Shown here one piece after another: positions 1 through 7,741 of a DNA stretch of 8,968 bases. The number at the start of each line of letters is the position of its first letter. Within the stretch, counting starts at the first letter, position 1. Source of the stretch: Emcibacteraceae bacterium. Its GTDB lineage: Bacteria; Pseudomonadota; Alphaproteobacteria; Sphingomonadales; Emcibacteraceae. The DNA lies in assembly GCA_016763335.1 (NCBI GenBank), contig JAESUD010000221.1, forward strand, positions 1 to 8,968, given 5' to 3'. The notes under the pieces were generated by a model. It was not told the DNA's origin. It searched no databases and was given only the letters and a program-made list of their open reading frames with translations. Position numbers and translations under genes: made by a program.

Positions 1-1362
1 CAGAAAACAAAAATTATTTGTTTTTCCGATGATATGGACGGCTTAAGAAAAGTACCAACAAACCTCCCTAATCAAGAAATGCTGGCACAAAATATAGGGT
101 TGCCTTTAACGCAGGTTCCAGACCCGTTTGGCACACATAAAAGTTTCGCCGAACATAATAATGCCCGACTGATTAATTTTCTCGACAATTTTGGGTTTGA
201 TTATGAATTTATCAGCTCCACCGACGCTTATAAAAGCGGGTCAATGGATGACACCTTACTTAAAATGCTTGGTGCCTATGATAATATCATGAATGTTATT
301 TTACCAACCCTTGGCGAGGAACGCCGGAAAACATATAGCCCGTTTTTACCGATCTGCCCAAGAACAGGTATTGTGCTACAGGTTCCGGTTATTGATCGTG
401 ACCTTGAAGCCGGAACCATTAGCTATATTGATGAAGAAACAAAGGATACCATCACTGTTCCTGTAACCGGTGGCCACTGTAAAATGCAATGGAAAGCAGA
501 CTGGGCCATGCGCTGGGTCGGCCTTGGTGTTGGCTATGAAATGGCCGGTAAAGATTTAAGCGAAAGCGTGAAACTATCATCCGCTATAACCCGTATCTTA
601 CGCAGCACACCACCAGAAGGCATGAGTTATGAACTCTTTCTTGATGAAGATGGATCAAAAATTTCCAAATCAAAGGGAAACGGCATCTCAATGGAAGAAT
701 GGCTAACATACGGCACCCCGGAAAGCCTTTCTCTATACATGTATCAGTCTCCAAGAAAGGCAAAGAAACTGTTTTTTGATATCATCCCGAAAACTGTGGA
801 TGAATATCTAAACCATTTAAGTAAGTTTCCGTCCCTTGAAGGTAAACAAAAATACGCAAGTCCAATTTGGCACATTCATGGTGATAATCCACCACAAGAA
901 AATGTCCCTGTCACTTTTGCCCTACTCTTAAACCTTGTTAGCGCTAGTAATGCGCAGGATAAAGAAACCTTGTGGGGTTTTATCAGCAGCTATTCAGAAG
1001 GGGCAACACCAGAGAAATATCCACTACTTGATAGCCTCGCTGGCTATGCGCTGGTTTATTACGAAAATTTTGTCAAACCAAATAAAAATTATCGCGCACC
1101 GACAGAAGCAGAAGTTATCTCACTGCTTAGCCTCAAAGAAAAAATTGAGAAGATGCCGGAAGATGCAGAAGCAAGTGAGCTTCAAACAATCGTTTTCTCG
1201 GTCGGTAAAGAACAAAACTATGAAAACCTACGTGAATGGTTTAGCGCTCTTTATGAAATATTACTGGGTCAAAAAGAAGGTCCACGCATGGGATCTTTCA
1301 TTGCTCTGTACGGTAGACATAAATTTATAGAATTAATTAATCAAGCAATTGAAAAGGCTTAA
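1..1362 (+). CDS. lysK: Class I lysyl-tRNA synthetase, 5'-truncated
   Basis: This enzyme charges tRNA-Lys with lysine using ATP in the cytoplasm. The frame is open from base 1, so the gene begins outside the window; the ATG at 34 is internal, because the codons before it (CFSDD) belong to the conserved stretch leading into MDGLRKVP. The window holds 453 codons plus the stop. Family members are usually a little over 500 residues, so the missing part should be the N-terminus carrying the HIGH-type ATP motif. The class I signature is clear: a GGHCKMQWKADWAMRW block at about 463-513 and the KMSKS-equivalent KISKS at 658-672, followed by KGNG and the conserved EWLTYGTPESLSLYM segment. Class I LysRS is related to archaeal enzymes and is usual in Alphaproteobacteria, unlike class II LysS of most other bacteria. 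No clear rho-independent terminator follows the stop. Confidence 0.96.
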   Translation, partial: QKTKIICFSDDMDGLRKVPTNLPNQEMLAQNIGLPLTQVPDPFGTHKSFAEHNNARLINFLDNFGFDYEFISSTDAYKSGSMDDTLLKMLGAYDNIMNVILPTLGEERRKTYSPFLPICPRTGIVLQVPVIDRDLEAGTISYIDEETKDTITVPVTGGHCKMQWKADWAMRWVGLGVGYEMAGKDLSESVKLSSAITRILRSTPPEGMSYELFLDEDGSKISKSKGNGISMEEWLTYGTPESLSLYMYQSPRKAKKLFFDIIPKTVDEYLNHLSKFPSLEGKQKYASPIWHIHGDNPPQENVPVTFALLLNLVSASNAQDKETLWGFISSYSEGATPEKYPLLDSLAGYALVYYENFVKPNKNYRAPTEAEVISLLSLKEKIEKMPEDAEASELQTIVFSVGKEQNYENLREWFSALYEILLGQKEGPRMGSFIALYGRHKFIELINQAIEKA

Positions 1363-1445
1363 GCTCATAATATTAATGTAATTTTGAGGTTAATTCACCA
1401 AATAATAGAAATAAATTGTTAAAATTCATAAAAATATTGCTTTCC

Positions 1446-1462
1446 ATTAATGCTGCATTAAT
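1446..1462. promoter_or_regulatory. Perfect 8+1+8 dyad, CtrA-like TTAA-N7-TTAA site
   Basis: The sequence ATTAATGC-T-GCATTAAT is a perfect inverted repeat with a one-base centre at 1454. Within it, TTAA at 1447-1450 and TTAA at 1458-1461 are separated by exactly seven bases, which is the core of the binding site of CtrA, the alphaproteobacterial cell-cycle response regulator. It lies about 100 bases upstream of the glycosyl transferase start and about 84 bases past the lysK stop. There is no run of T after it and the stem is mostly A-T, so it does not look like a terminator. Its distance from the only plausible -10 box is larger than usual for a CtrA-activated promoter. The dyad is observed; its use as an operator is inference, and AT-rich DNA makes TTAA pairs fairly likely by chance. 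Confidence 0.35.
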
Positions 1463-1510
1463 TTCTCTTCTGTAGATTACCCAACGTTAATAGATATTCG
1501 TAGTGAGTTA

Positions 1511-1538
1511 TTACTAGGATTTCTACACCTAATATAAT
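1511..1538 (+). promoter_or_regulatory. Possible sigma-70-type promoter of the glycosyl transferase gene
   Basis: A perfect TATAAT hexamer lies at 1533-1538. The best -35 candidate, TTACTA at 1511-1516 with a 16-base spacer, matches TTGACA at only three positions. Transcription would start near 1545 and give a very short leader before the ATG at 1562. The region is AT-rich, so the hexamer alone is weak evidence. Confidence 0.25.
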
Positions 1539-1561
1539 AAAGAAAGATTCTGGGGAATCAG

Positions 1562-2206
1562 ATGTATAAGATGAATTATAAAAATTTTTGGAAAAGGGCT
1601 TTTGACTTTATAGCGGCATTGTTAATTCTTGCCGCCCTCATGCCATTTCTAATTTTCTTTATAATCCTTATAAGATTCAAAATGGGAAGCCCTATTTTCT
1701 TCAAACAAGACCGTTTAGGATATAACGGCGAAACTTTCAGCATCTGGAAATTTCGCAGTATGACTAACTGTGTTGATAAAAATGGTGAGCTACGTGCTGA
1801 CGAATTCCGCCTGACGCGCTTTGGAAAATTTCTTCGCGATTGGAGCATTGATGAATTGCCACAATTGATTAATGTGGTTCGTGGTGATATGAGCCTCATT
1901 GGTCCTCGGCCATTTATTGCTGAATATGCCTCAAGATATACTGCAGAACAAATGCGGCGCCATGAAGTTCGCCCCGGCATAAGCGGCTGGGCCCAAATTA
2001 CCGGGCGTAATGCCATCAACTGGAACCAAAAGTTTATCCTCGATGTTTGGTATGTAGATCATTGCAGCATTTTGCTCGACCTTAAAATCCTCTTTTCGAC
2101 AATCCCTCTTGTATTATTAAGAGCAGGTATTACAGCAGAAGACCACGCAACAATGCCTAAATGGACCGGGGATGAAGTTAGAGAAAGTCGCTCACCATCA
2201 GAATAA
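1562..2206 (+). CDS. Monotopic phosphoglycosyl transferase (bacterial sugar transferase family)
   Basis: Members transfer a phospho-sugar from a UDP-sugar to undecaprenyl phosphate at the inner leaflet of the cytoplasmic membrane, the first step of capsule, exopolysaccharide, O-antigen or glycoprotein glycan assembly. The 214 residues match the small PglC-like class, with no extra N-terminal membrane domain as in WbaP/WcaJ. Visible features are KRAFD (residues 11-15), a hydrophobic re-entrant helix at about 16-38 with the helix-breaking Pro28, SPIFFKQDRLG (43-53), FSIWKFRSM (59-67), the catalytic Asp97-Glu98 dyad in SIDELPQL, GDMSLIGPRP (108-117) and the RPGISGWAQITGRN block. The ATG at 1562 is supported by GGGGA at 1552-1556, five bases upstream; the in-frame ATG at 1571 fits less well. 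No other glycan gene is nearby, so the sugar and the final product cannot be predicted. The downstream neighbour is convergent. Confidence 0.93.
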   Translation: MYKMNYKNFWKRAFDFIAALLILAALMPFLIFFIILIRFKMGSPIFFKQDRLGYNGETFSIWKFRSMTNCVDKNGELRADEFRLTRFGKFLRDWSIDELPQLINVVRGDMSLIGPRPFIAEYASRYTAEQMRRHEVRPGISGWAQITGRNAINWNQKFILDVWYVDHCSILLDLKILFSTIPLVLLRAGITAEDHATMPKWTGDEVRESRSPSE

Positions 2207-2240
2207 CATCACGTTATATATGAAGTCAGCACTCTTCCTT

Positions 2241-2660
2241 TTAATCAGAAATATTCTTACCGCGTAATTTTTTTATACTCCCTTTTCTCTTTTTTCCGTC
2301 CAGCCTACGTGTTTTAGAGGCAAGTGATGGTCTGGTTTTTTTGCGTCTTTTGGGAATGATAGCGGCTTTTTTAAGTAACTCAACCAACCGCTCAAATGCT
2401 TCTTCACGATTTCTCGTTTGGGAACGGGTGCTATTCGCCGTTAATATAATTACACCATCCAATGTCATGCGTTTGCCAGATAGTTTTTTCAATCTTTCAA
2501 ACATTGCCCAGCTAATCGCCACGCACCGCTTCGCATCAAACCTCATTTGAACGGCACTTTCCACCTTGTTGACATGCTGGCCACCCGGACCGGGGGAACG
2601 GATGAATTTCACCTGAATTTCATCTTCATCTATGCTTATATTTTCTGATATTTTTATCAT
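2241..2660 (-). CDS. arfB: Peptidyl-tRNA hydrolase ArfB (YaeJ/ICT1-type ribosome rescue factor)
   Basis: ArfB frees ribosomes stalled on mRNAs lacking a stop codon by hydrolysing the peptidyl-tRNA. The protein has 139 residues, the usual length for the family (about 140). The release-factor GGQ motif is at residues 26-28 within RSPGPGGQHVNK. The globular domain ends at about residue 102, and a highly basic tail follows (from Pro103) with the family pattern KKTRPSLASKTRRL and further Lys/Arg. In known ArfB proteins this tail enters the empty mRNA channel and senses the missing mRNA. The short length and absence of codon-recognition domains exclude RF1/RF2. The start at 2660 gives the expected MIKISENISI N-terminus; the ribosome-binding site (AGG, close to the ATG) is weak. 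It is divergent from the M16 protease gene and convergent with the sugar transferase gene, so it is probably monocistronic. Confidence 0.95.
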   Translation of the reverse strand: MIKISENISIDEDEIQVKFIRSPGPGGQHVNKVESAVQMRFDAKRCVAISWAMFERLKKLSGKRMTLDGVIILTANSTRSQTRNREEAFERLVELLKKAAIIPKRRKKTRPSLASKTRRLDGKKRKGSIKKLRGKNISD

Positions 2661-2741
2661 TTACCTATATCCGCTCACATCACAAATTTTTTATTCGTAT
2701 AAGCGCCTTTTAATGATTATGATGCGTCAATTATTATTATT

Positions 2742-2745
2742 GGAG
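2742..2745 (+). promoter_or_regulatory. Ribosome-binding site fixing the M16 protease start
   Basis: GGAG lies six bases before the ATG at 2752. This start gives a clean signal peptide. The in-frame ATG codons further upstream (2632, 2713, 2719, 2722) lack such a site or would put a long non-signal extension in front, and the 2632 start would also overlap the arfB start. Confidence 0.7.
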
Positions 2746-2751
2746 CTAAGA

Positions 2752-5475
2752 ATGACATTTAAAATTTCATCTATTTTAATTTTATTGGTTCTTTGGGTTT
2801 CCTCTGCTTCAGCAGATGATACGCCAATGATCCATTATGATCAATATACTCTGGCTAATGGCCTCCGGGTAGTTGTTCATAATGATCCAAAAGCCCCAAT
2901 AGTTGCTGTAAATGTTTGGTATCATGTGGGCTCAAAGGACGAACCCCAGGGAAAAAGTGGCTTTGCTCACTTGTTTGAACATCTTATGTTTAACGGCAGC
3001 GAAAATTATGATGATGATTTTTTTAAACCACTTCAGGAAATCGGCGCTAGCCGCATCAATGGCACCACATCACGTGACCGAACAAATTATTATCAAACCG
3101 TTCCCGTTGGCGGACTTGACCGAATATTATGGTTAGAATCCGACCGTATGGGCCACTTGCTTGGCGCCATCACTCAAGACAAACTTGATGAGCAAAGAGA
3201 CGTCGTTAAAAATGAAAAACGCGAAGGCGATAACAGACCGGGCGGAAAATTATATTACCGCCTTTATGAGGGCGTATACCCCAAAGATCACCCCTACCAC
3301 CATTCAACAATAGGATCGATGGATGACCTTGATAATTCTTCATTAGAGGACGTCAAAGCATGGTTTAAAGAATATTACGGCCCCAATAACGCTGTTGTTG
3401 TCCTCAGTGGCGACATTGATCTGGAGACCTCAAGAATACTCATGAGAAAATATTCTGGCGACATTCCAGCAGGCGGGCCATTAAGCCATATGACATCTTG
3501 GGTACCCGTTCATGAAACCAATCGCTATGAAGTCATGGAAGACCATGTTTCACAGCCCTACCTGACATGGTCATGGGCCGTACCGGGAAGGTCGACAAAG
3601 GAATATGCCGAGCTTGAAATTGCTTCCAGCATATTTGGCGGCGGCCGTAATTCAAGGTTATATAAAAATTTGGTTCACGAGCAACAAATCCTTAATAGTG
3701 CCTCAGCAACGCTAATCCCCGGCGAACTTTCTAGTATTTTTATGATCACAGCCGAACCTAAATTCGGTGAAAACAACGAAGAAATAGGCCATATCATCGA
3801 AGATATGCTTACTAAATTTTTGGCAAAAGGCCCAACATCAAAAGAACTAACCCGCGTAAAAACATCCATAGAAAATCGCATGATACGCGGCATGGAAAGT
3901 ATTTCCAGCAAAGGTTCGGTACTCGCCAGCGGTGCCATATATGCAAATGACCCAGGGTTTGTGGATAAGAAGCTAGCATGGCAAACCGCTTCATCAAAAA
4001 AGAATATCAAAAATGTTGCTCAAAAATGGCTCACCAAAGGATTTTTCAAACTTGACCTAATTCCATACGGAAGATTTAAAACGGCCGAAAGCACAGTTGA
4101 CCGCAGTAAAATTCCTGACTTTACATCAGAAGCAAGCATCAAATTACCCCCTCTACAGTTTGCAACACTTGATAACGGTATCGAAGTTGTCCTCGCCGAA
4201 CGCCATACTGCGCCAACGGTTAATCTGGCTATGCGCTTTGACGCTGGCCGCGTTACTGATCATTCGGTAAAATTTGGCACAGCTTCTTTTACGTTTGGTA
4301 ATATGAACGAGGGAACAAAATCACTGCCATCACTCAAATTTGCCGACCGAAAAACTATGCTCGGCGCACGCATTGGGTTTTCAAATGGCCTTGATAGCTC
4401 AAACATCACTTTATCCGCTCTTAAAAAGAACTTATCAGCATCCATTGACCTCTGGGCAGATGTTGTAAGAAACCCAGCTTTTAACCCCACAGATATCGAA
4501 CGCGACCGCGCACTGACCTTGGCCCAGCTCGAAGAAGCTAAAATGGACCCCGGTAGCATTGCGGGAAGCCTTCTAACCAAGGTTCTTTACGGGCCAGACC
4601 ACGTCTATAGCGGACGCACCATTGCAGAACGAGAAGCGATGGTCATGAATATAAACCGTCAGGACCTTATAAATTTTCATGAAATGTGGATTAGGCCAGA
4701 TAACGCCAAAATATACGTCGTGGGTGATACAACACTCAAAGAAGTTACTGCAGCATTAAACGACACCTTTGGCAGCTGGAAAAACCCTGACAGACCAAAA
4801 GGAAATAAATATAGTACAGACGCAAAATATGCGCAAGAAACCAGAATAATTCTAGTGGACCGTCCTGACGCTGTACAATCGATCATTATCGCCGCCCATC
4901 TGGTATCCTCCTCAACGGACGGAAATGCCTTTAATGTCAACGCTATGAACGATATATTAGGCGGCGAATTTACGTCACGTATTAATATGAACCTGCGTGA
5001 AGATAAAGGATGGTCATATGGTGCGGGCAGTTCAATCAGCCAGGCAATCCGCCAAAGATCGTTTAGGGTTAGCACATCCGTGCAAACTGATAAAACCGCC
5101 GCATCGATGCAAGAAATACTAAAGGAAATAAAACAATATCAATCCAGTCGTCCGCCCAGCGAAGAAGAACTTTCTTTGATGGTAAAAGGCAATACACTAC
5201 CATTACCGGGCAGGTTTGCCACAAACAGAAGCCTCATCAGCTATATTATGAGAAACGAACATTATAGCCGCCCTTATAATTATGCAGAAACACTGTATGA
5301 TAAATATGCCTCACTAACTCCAGAGAACTTACAGCAAACCGCGAAAGAAAACTTAAGACCCGATGCTATGACATGGATAGTAGTTGGCGACTTAGATCAG
5401 GTTGAACAAAATATTCGTGACTTAGACCTCGGCGGTATAGAAATTTGGGATGCCAACGGCACCAAGATCAGGTGA
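2752..5475 (+). CDS. Exported M16 (pitrilysin/insulinase) zinc metallopeptidase, tandem two-half form
   Basis: This is probably a periplasmic peptide- or protein-degrading zinc protease of 907 residues. The N-terminus (residues 1-21, ending VSSASA before Asp22) is a typical signal peptide with an Ala-x-Ala cleavage site. The first M16 half begins near residue 30 and carries the inverted zinc motif HLFEH (His73, Glu76, His77) with the likely third ligand Glu155 in RDVVKNEKRE. The second half starts near residue 464 (LPPLQFATLDNGIEVVL) and aligns with the first, but at the HxxEH position it has Ser512, Phe515 and Gly516, so it cannot bind zinc. It keeps the family Arg/Tyr pair (Arg749, Tyr756 in NLREDKGWSYG), which contacts substrate from the inactive half. 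One active plus one inactive half in a single chain is the normal arrangement in this subgroup, as in PqqL-like proteins. The next gene starts 14 bases downstream, so the two are probably one operon. The substrate is unknown. Confidence 0.95.
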   Translation: MTFKISSILILLVLWVSSASADDTPMIHYDQYTLANGLRVVVHNDPKAPIVAVNVWYHVGSKDEPQGKSGFAHLFEHLMFNGSENYDDDFFKPLQEIGASRINGTTSRDRTNYYQTVPVGGLDRILWLESDRMGHLLGAITQDKLDEQRDVVKNEKREGDNRPGGKLYYRLYEGVYPKDHPYHHSTIGSMDDLDNSSLEDVKAWFKEYYGPNNAVVVLSGDIDLETSRILMRKYSGDIPAGGPLSHMTSWVPVHETNRYEVMEDHVSQPYLTWSWAVPGRSTKEYAELEIASSIFGGGRNSRLYKNLVHEQQILNSASATLIPGELSSIFMITAEPKFGENNEEIGHIIEDMLTKFLAKGPTSKELTRVKTSIENRMIRGMESISSKGSVLASGAIYANDPGFVDKKLAWQTASSKKNIKNVAQKWLTKGFFKLDLIPYGRFKTAESTVDRSKIPDFTSEASIKLPPLQFATLDNGIEVVLAERHTAPTVNLAMRFDAGRVTDHSVKFGTASFTFGNMNEGTKSLPSLKFADRKTMLGARIGFSNGLDSSNITLSALKKNLSASIDLWADVVRNPAFNPTDIERDRALTLAQLEEAKMDPGSIAGSLLTKVLYGPDHVYSGRTIAEREAMVMNINRQDLINFHEMWIRPDNAKIYVVGDTTLKEVTAALNDTFGSWKNPDRPKGNKYSTDAKYAQETRIILVDRPDAVQSIIIAAHLVSSSTDGNAFNVNAMNDILGGEFTSRINMNLREDKGWSYGAGSSISQAIRQRSFRVSTSVQTDKTAASMQEILKEIKQYQSSRPPSEEELSLMVKGNTLPLPGRFATNRSLISYIMRNEHYSRPYNYAETLYDKYASLTPENLQQTAKENLRPDAMTWIVVGDLDQVEQNIRDLDLGGIEIWDANGTKIR

Positions 5476-5479
5476 TAAA

Positions 5480-5483
5480 AGGA
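5480..5483 (+). promoter_or_regulatory. Ribosome-binding site fixing the start of the beta-lactamase-fold gene
   Basis: AGGA lies six bases before the ATG at 5490. An upstream in-frame ATG at 5445 would lie inside the protease gene and add 15 mostly polar and charged residues ahead of the signal peptide, so 5490 is preferred. Confidence 0.65.
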
Positions 5484-5489
5484 CTACAT

Positions 5490-6638
5490 ATGAATGTAAC
5501 ATTGTTTAAAAGTATTTTCTTCTCTCTGGTAATGTCTACGACGACTGTCCTGGCGCAAGGATCAATTCAAATTGATAAAGAAATGCAACAAGCAATAGAG
5601 AAAATCGCCGAAAATTCTGTACCCGGCATTTCCGTAGCCATCGTAAAGGGCAATAATATAATTTGGTCGGGGGCGGCGGGTTATTCAAATATTGAAGAAA
5701 ATCGGATCATTTCACAATCTCACCTTTTCGGTATTGGCGACATAACAAACCAATATGTTGGGGCCGTTATCATCCAATTAGCAGAAGAGGGTATCGTTGA
5801 TCTAAACGCAACACCGCAGGATATTCTTGGCGGTGTTGTTTCAAATATTGAAAATGCGGATACAGCAAACCTTTACCAACTACTTAATCATACAAGCGGT
5901 ATTTATTCATGGTCTGATGATGCGGATTGGGCCAGAAGAGGTCGCGGCGTTCAAATGAACCCTAAATATTTATGGCGTAGAGATGAACCGTTAAAATACA
6001 CCACGCGCAACCTTCACTCGGCAACAAACCCACCGGGTGAAGTTTATGCCTTTTCTAAAACTAACTATACAATTCTCGGCTTAATAATTGAAAAATTAAC
6101 AGGCGGACCATTAGAAACCGAAATAAGAAACCGGATATTTACACCGTTAAATTTGAGAAACACATATTATGATAGCTATGAAGTGGTTCCAAACGGCAGC
6201 TTGGTTGGAAATTACCACCTCGCGACGGACCTTTTTATTTCTAAAGTCGGTATAAATGCAAAATTCGCCTTTGGCGCGGACCAACTCATTAACACATCAG
6301 GTGCCAGCCTATCCGTTGAGGGTTTGGCAGGGGGCATTGTTACCTCTGCGCGAGAGCTAGCTCTTTTTGCAGCATCCCTTTGGAACGGGAAAATATTAAC
6401 CCCAGAGAAATTTAAATATATTAAACCCGAAAGTATAAATGGGCATTCTGGGATTCACAGCGAAATATTAGGCTTCACAGCCGATATAAGACAGATTGAA
6501 GCAAGTGACCTGATTATCGTTTCGATGGTCAATCTTGGTGTTGTAAATACAGGCAATAGTGAAAGAAAAACATTCTTAGATAATTACCTTGATAAAATTC
6601 TTATCCCGATTGCAAAAAAATATGCGCAAGTAAAATAA
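5490..6638 (+). CDS. Exported beta-lactamase/serine-hydrolase-fold protein lacking the catalytic motifs (probable pseudoenzyme)
   Basis: The protein has 382 residues and belongs by fold to the class C beta-lactamase/esterase/DD-peptidase family (PF00144 type). The N-terminus is a signal peptide (residues 1-17 hydrophobic, likely cleavage after VLA at about 22), so it should act in the periplasm. Family landmarks are present: IxVAIVKGNNIIWSGAAGYSN, LLNHTSG, PPGEVYAFSKTNYTILGLIIEKLTG and GLAGGIVTSARELALF. The nucleophile motif SxxK is replaced by Asp84-Ile-Thr-Asn87, and the YxN motif by Phe188-Ser-Lys190. Only the third motif, His319-Ser-Gly321, survives. The reading frame is otherwise intact, with no stop or frameshift, so this looks like a maintained non-catalytic protein rather than a decaying gene. 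It follows the M16 protease by 14 bases, which suggests co-expression and perhaps a binding or regulatory role; that role is inference. Sequencing error is unlikely, since both altered motifs would each need two changes without breaking the frame. Confidence 0.85.
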   Translation: MNVTLFKSIFFSLVMSTTTVLAQGSIQIDKEMQQAIEKIAENSVPGISVAIVKGNNIIWSGAAGYSNIEENRIISQSHLFGIGDITNQYVGAVIIQLAEEGIVDLNATPQDILGGVVSNIENADTANLYQLLNHTSGIYSWSDDADWARRGRGVQMNPKYLWRRDEPLKYTTRNLHSATNPPGEVYAFSKTNYTILGLIIEKLTGGPLETEIRNRIFTPLNLRNTYYDSYEVVPNGSLVGNYHLATDLFISKVGINAKFAFGADQLINTSGASLSVEGLAGGIVTSARELALFAASLWNGKILTPEKFKYIKPESINGHSGIHSEILGFTADIRQIEASDLIIVSMVNLGVVNTGNSERKTFLDNYLDKILIPIAKKYAQVK

Positions 6639-6683
6639 AATATGATAAGTACGTCCTTAACATAATTACTATATTATTACCCT

Positions 6684-6687
6684 AGGA
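6684..6687 (+). promoter_or_regulatory. Ribosome-binding site of pyrC
   Basis: AGGA lies seven bases before the ATG at 6695, within the 56-base gap after the preceding gene. The start agrees with the known N-terminus of the family (MTAxS ahead of the RPDDWHLH block). I see no convincing -35/-10 pair in the gap, so pyrC may be read from the upstream unit or from a promoter I cannot recognise. Confidence 0.55.
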
Positions 6688-6694
6688 CCCCCGC

Positions 6695-7741
6695 ATGACC
6701 GCAAGCAGCAAAATTACCATCACAAGGCCAGATGACTGGCACCTTCATGTTCGCGATGGCAATTATTTAAGTTCCGTTCTTGGTGATACGGCAAAAAGAT
6801 TTGCCCGTGCGGTGATTATGCCTAATCTTTCTGATCCAATAACAAGCACTGATCTGGCAAGCGAATATCGTGACCGTATAATTAATGCCCTGCCTGCAGA
6901 ATATAAGCTCAGCTTTGATCCTCTTATGACCCTCTACCTTACCAATAGAACCAAAGCATCAGAAATTAAAAAAGCCCGTGAAAGTGGCTTTGTCCATGCC
7001 GTAAAATGGTATCCGGCTGGTGCAACCACAAATTCCGATAAAGGCGTCAGTGATATCGTCGCCTGTTATGACGTGCTTGAAACCATGGCAGAAGAAGACA
7101 TGCCACTACTAGTACACGGCGAAGTCACAGACCCAACAGTTGATGTATTTGATAGGGAAAAAGTGTTTATTGAACAGTTTCTCGAAGCTATTATCAAAAA
7201 CTTTCCCACCCTGAAGATCGTTTTTGAACATATCACAACCGAACAAGCCGTATCATTGGTTGAGAGTGCATCGGATAATGTCGCGGCAACCATCACCGCC
7301 CATCATATGCTGCTTAACCGCAACGCGCTTTTTAAAGGCGGCATTCGCCCCCACCATTATTGCTTGCCAGTTCTTAAGCGCGAAAGTCACAGAAAAGCCC
7401 TGGTAAAAGCAGCAACAAGCGGCAATAAAAAGTTTTTCCTCGGCACAGATAGCGCCCCGCACACCAGAGCATCAAAAGAAAATGCCTGTGGTTGCGCCGG
7501 TATATATACATCACACGGCGGTATAGAATTTTACGCCGAGATTTTTGATAAAGCAGACGCCCTTGATAAACTTGAAGCTTTCGCAAGCTTTCATGGCCCT
7601 GATTTTTACGGCTTACCGCGCAACAAGGATAAAATTACTCTTGCGAGAAAGAAAACTGAAATCGCGGATACAATTACCTTTGGCGACGAAACCTGTGTGC
7701 CTTTACGCGCAGGCGGCCATTTAAACTGGTCTATTGATTAA
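6695..7741 (+). CDS. pyrC: Dihydroorotase, class II (homodimeric)
   Basis: PyrC cyclises N-carbamoyl-L-aspartate to dihydroorotate, the third step of de novo pyrimidine synthesis, in the cytoplasm. The 348 residues equal the length of E. coli PyrC, and the whole protein is colinear with it. All binuclear zinc-site residues are visible: His16 and His18 in DDWHLHVRDG, the carbamylated Lys104 in AVKWYPAGATTNS, His141 in LLVHGEV, His179 in FEHITT and Asp252 in FLGTDSAPH. MPNL (42-45) and HHMLLNRN (203-210) are substrate-loop and core segments typical of class II. The protein is intact and should be active. Its last 11 bases overlap the 3' end of the convergent lipoprotein gene, and no terminator is visible between them. 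No other pyr gene is in the window. Confidence 0.98.
   Translation: MTASSKITITRPDDWHLHVRDGNYLSSVLGDTAKRFARAVIMPNLSDPITSTDLASEYRDRIINALPAEYKLSFDPLMTLYLTNRTKASEIKKARESGFVHAVKWYPAGATTNSDKGVSDIVACYDVLETMAEEDMPLLVHGEVTDPTVDVFDREKVFIEQFLEAIIKNFPTLKIVFEHITTEQAVSLVESASDNVAATITAHHMLLNRNALFKGGIRPHHYCLPVLKRESHRKALVKAATSGNKKFFLGTDSAPHTRASKENACGCAGIYTSHGGIEFYAEIFDKADALDKLEAFASFHGPDFYGLPRNKDKITLARKKTEIADTITFGDETCVPLRAGGHLNWSID

Noticed and set aside
935..1330. 131-codon open frame inside lysK
   Set aside because: It overlaps the strongly conserved lysK frame entirely, has a composition typical of a shifted frame, and lacks recognisable motifs. The same applies to the other shadow frames inside the M16, pyrC and hydrolase genes.
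2203..2217. Possible hairpin ATAAC-atcac-GTTAT between the sugar transferase and arfB genes
   Set aside because: The stem has five pairs, mostly A-T, and no T run follows; too weak to call a terminator.
2725..2730. TTGACG on the minus strand as a -35 box for arfB
   Set aside because: The only -10-like hexamer (TTATAC) is about 22 bases away, too far for a normal sigma-70 promoter.
2632..2751. N-terminal extension of the M16 protease from an ATG at 2632
   Set aside because: It would overlap the start of arfB and place about 40 residues before a clear signal peptide; the ATG at 2752 has a well-placed GGAG site.
5445..5489. Earlier start for the beta-lactamase-fold gene at 5445
   Set aside because: It lies inside the protease gene and adds a mostly polar, charged segment before the signal peptide; the ATG at 5490 has AGGA six bases upstream.
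6670..6677. TATATT/TATTAT as a -10 box for pyrC
   Set aside because: No acceptable -35 hexamer at 16-18 bases upstream; AT-rich chance matches are expected here.
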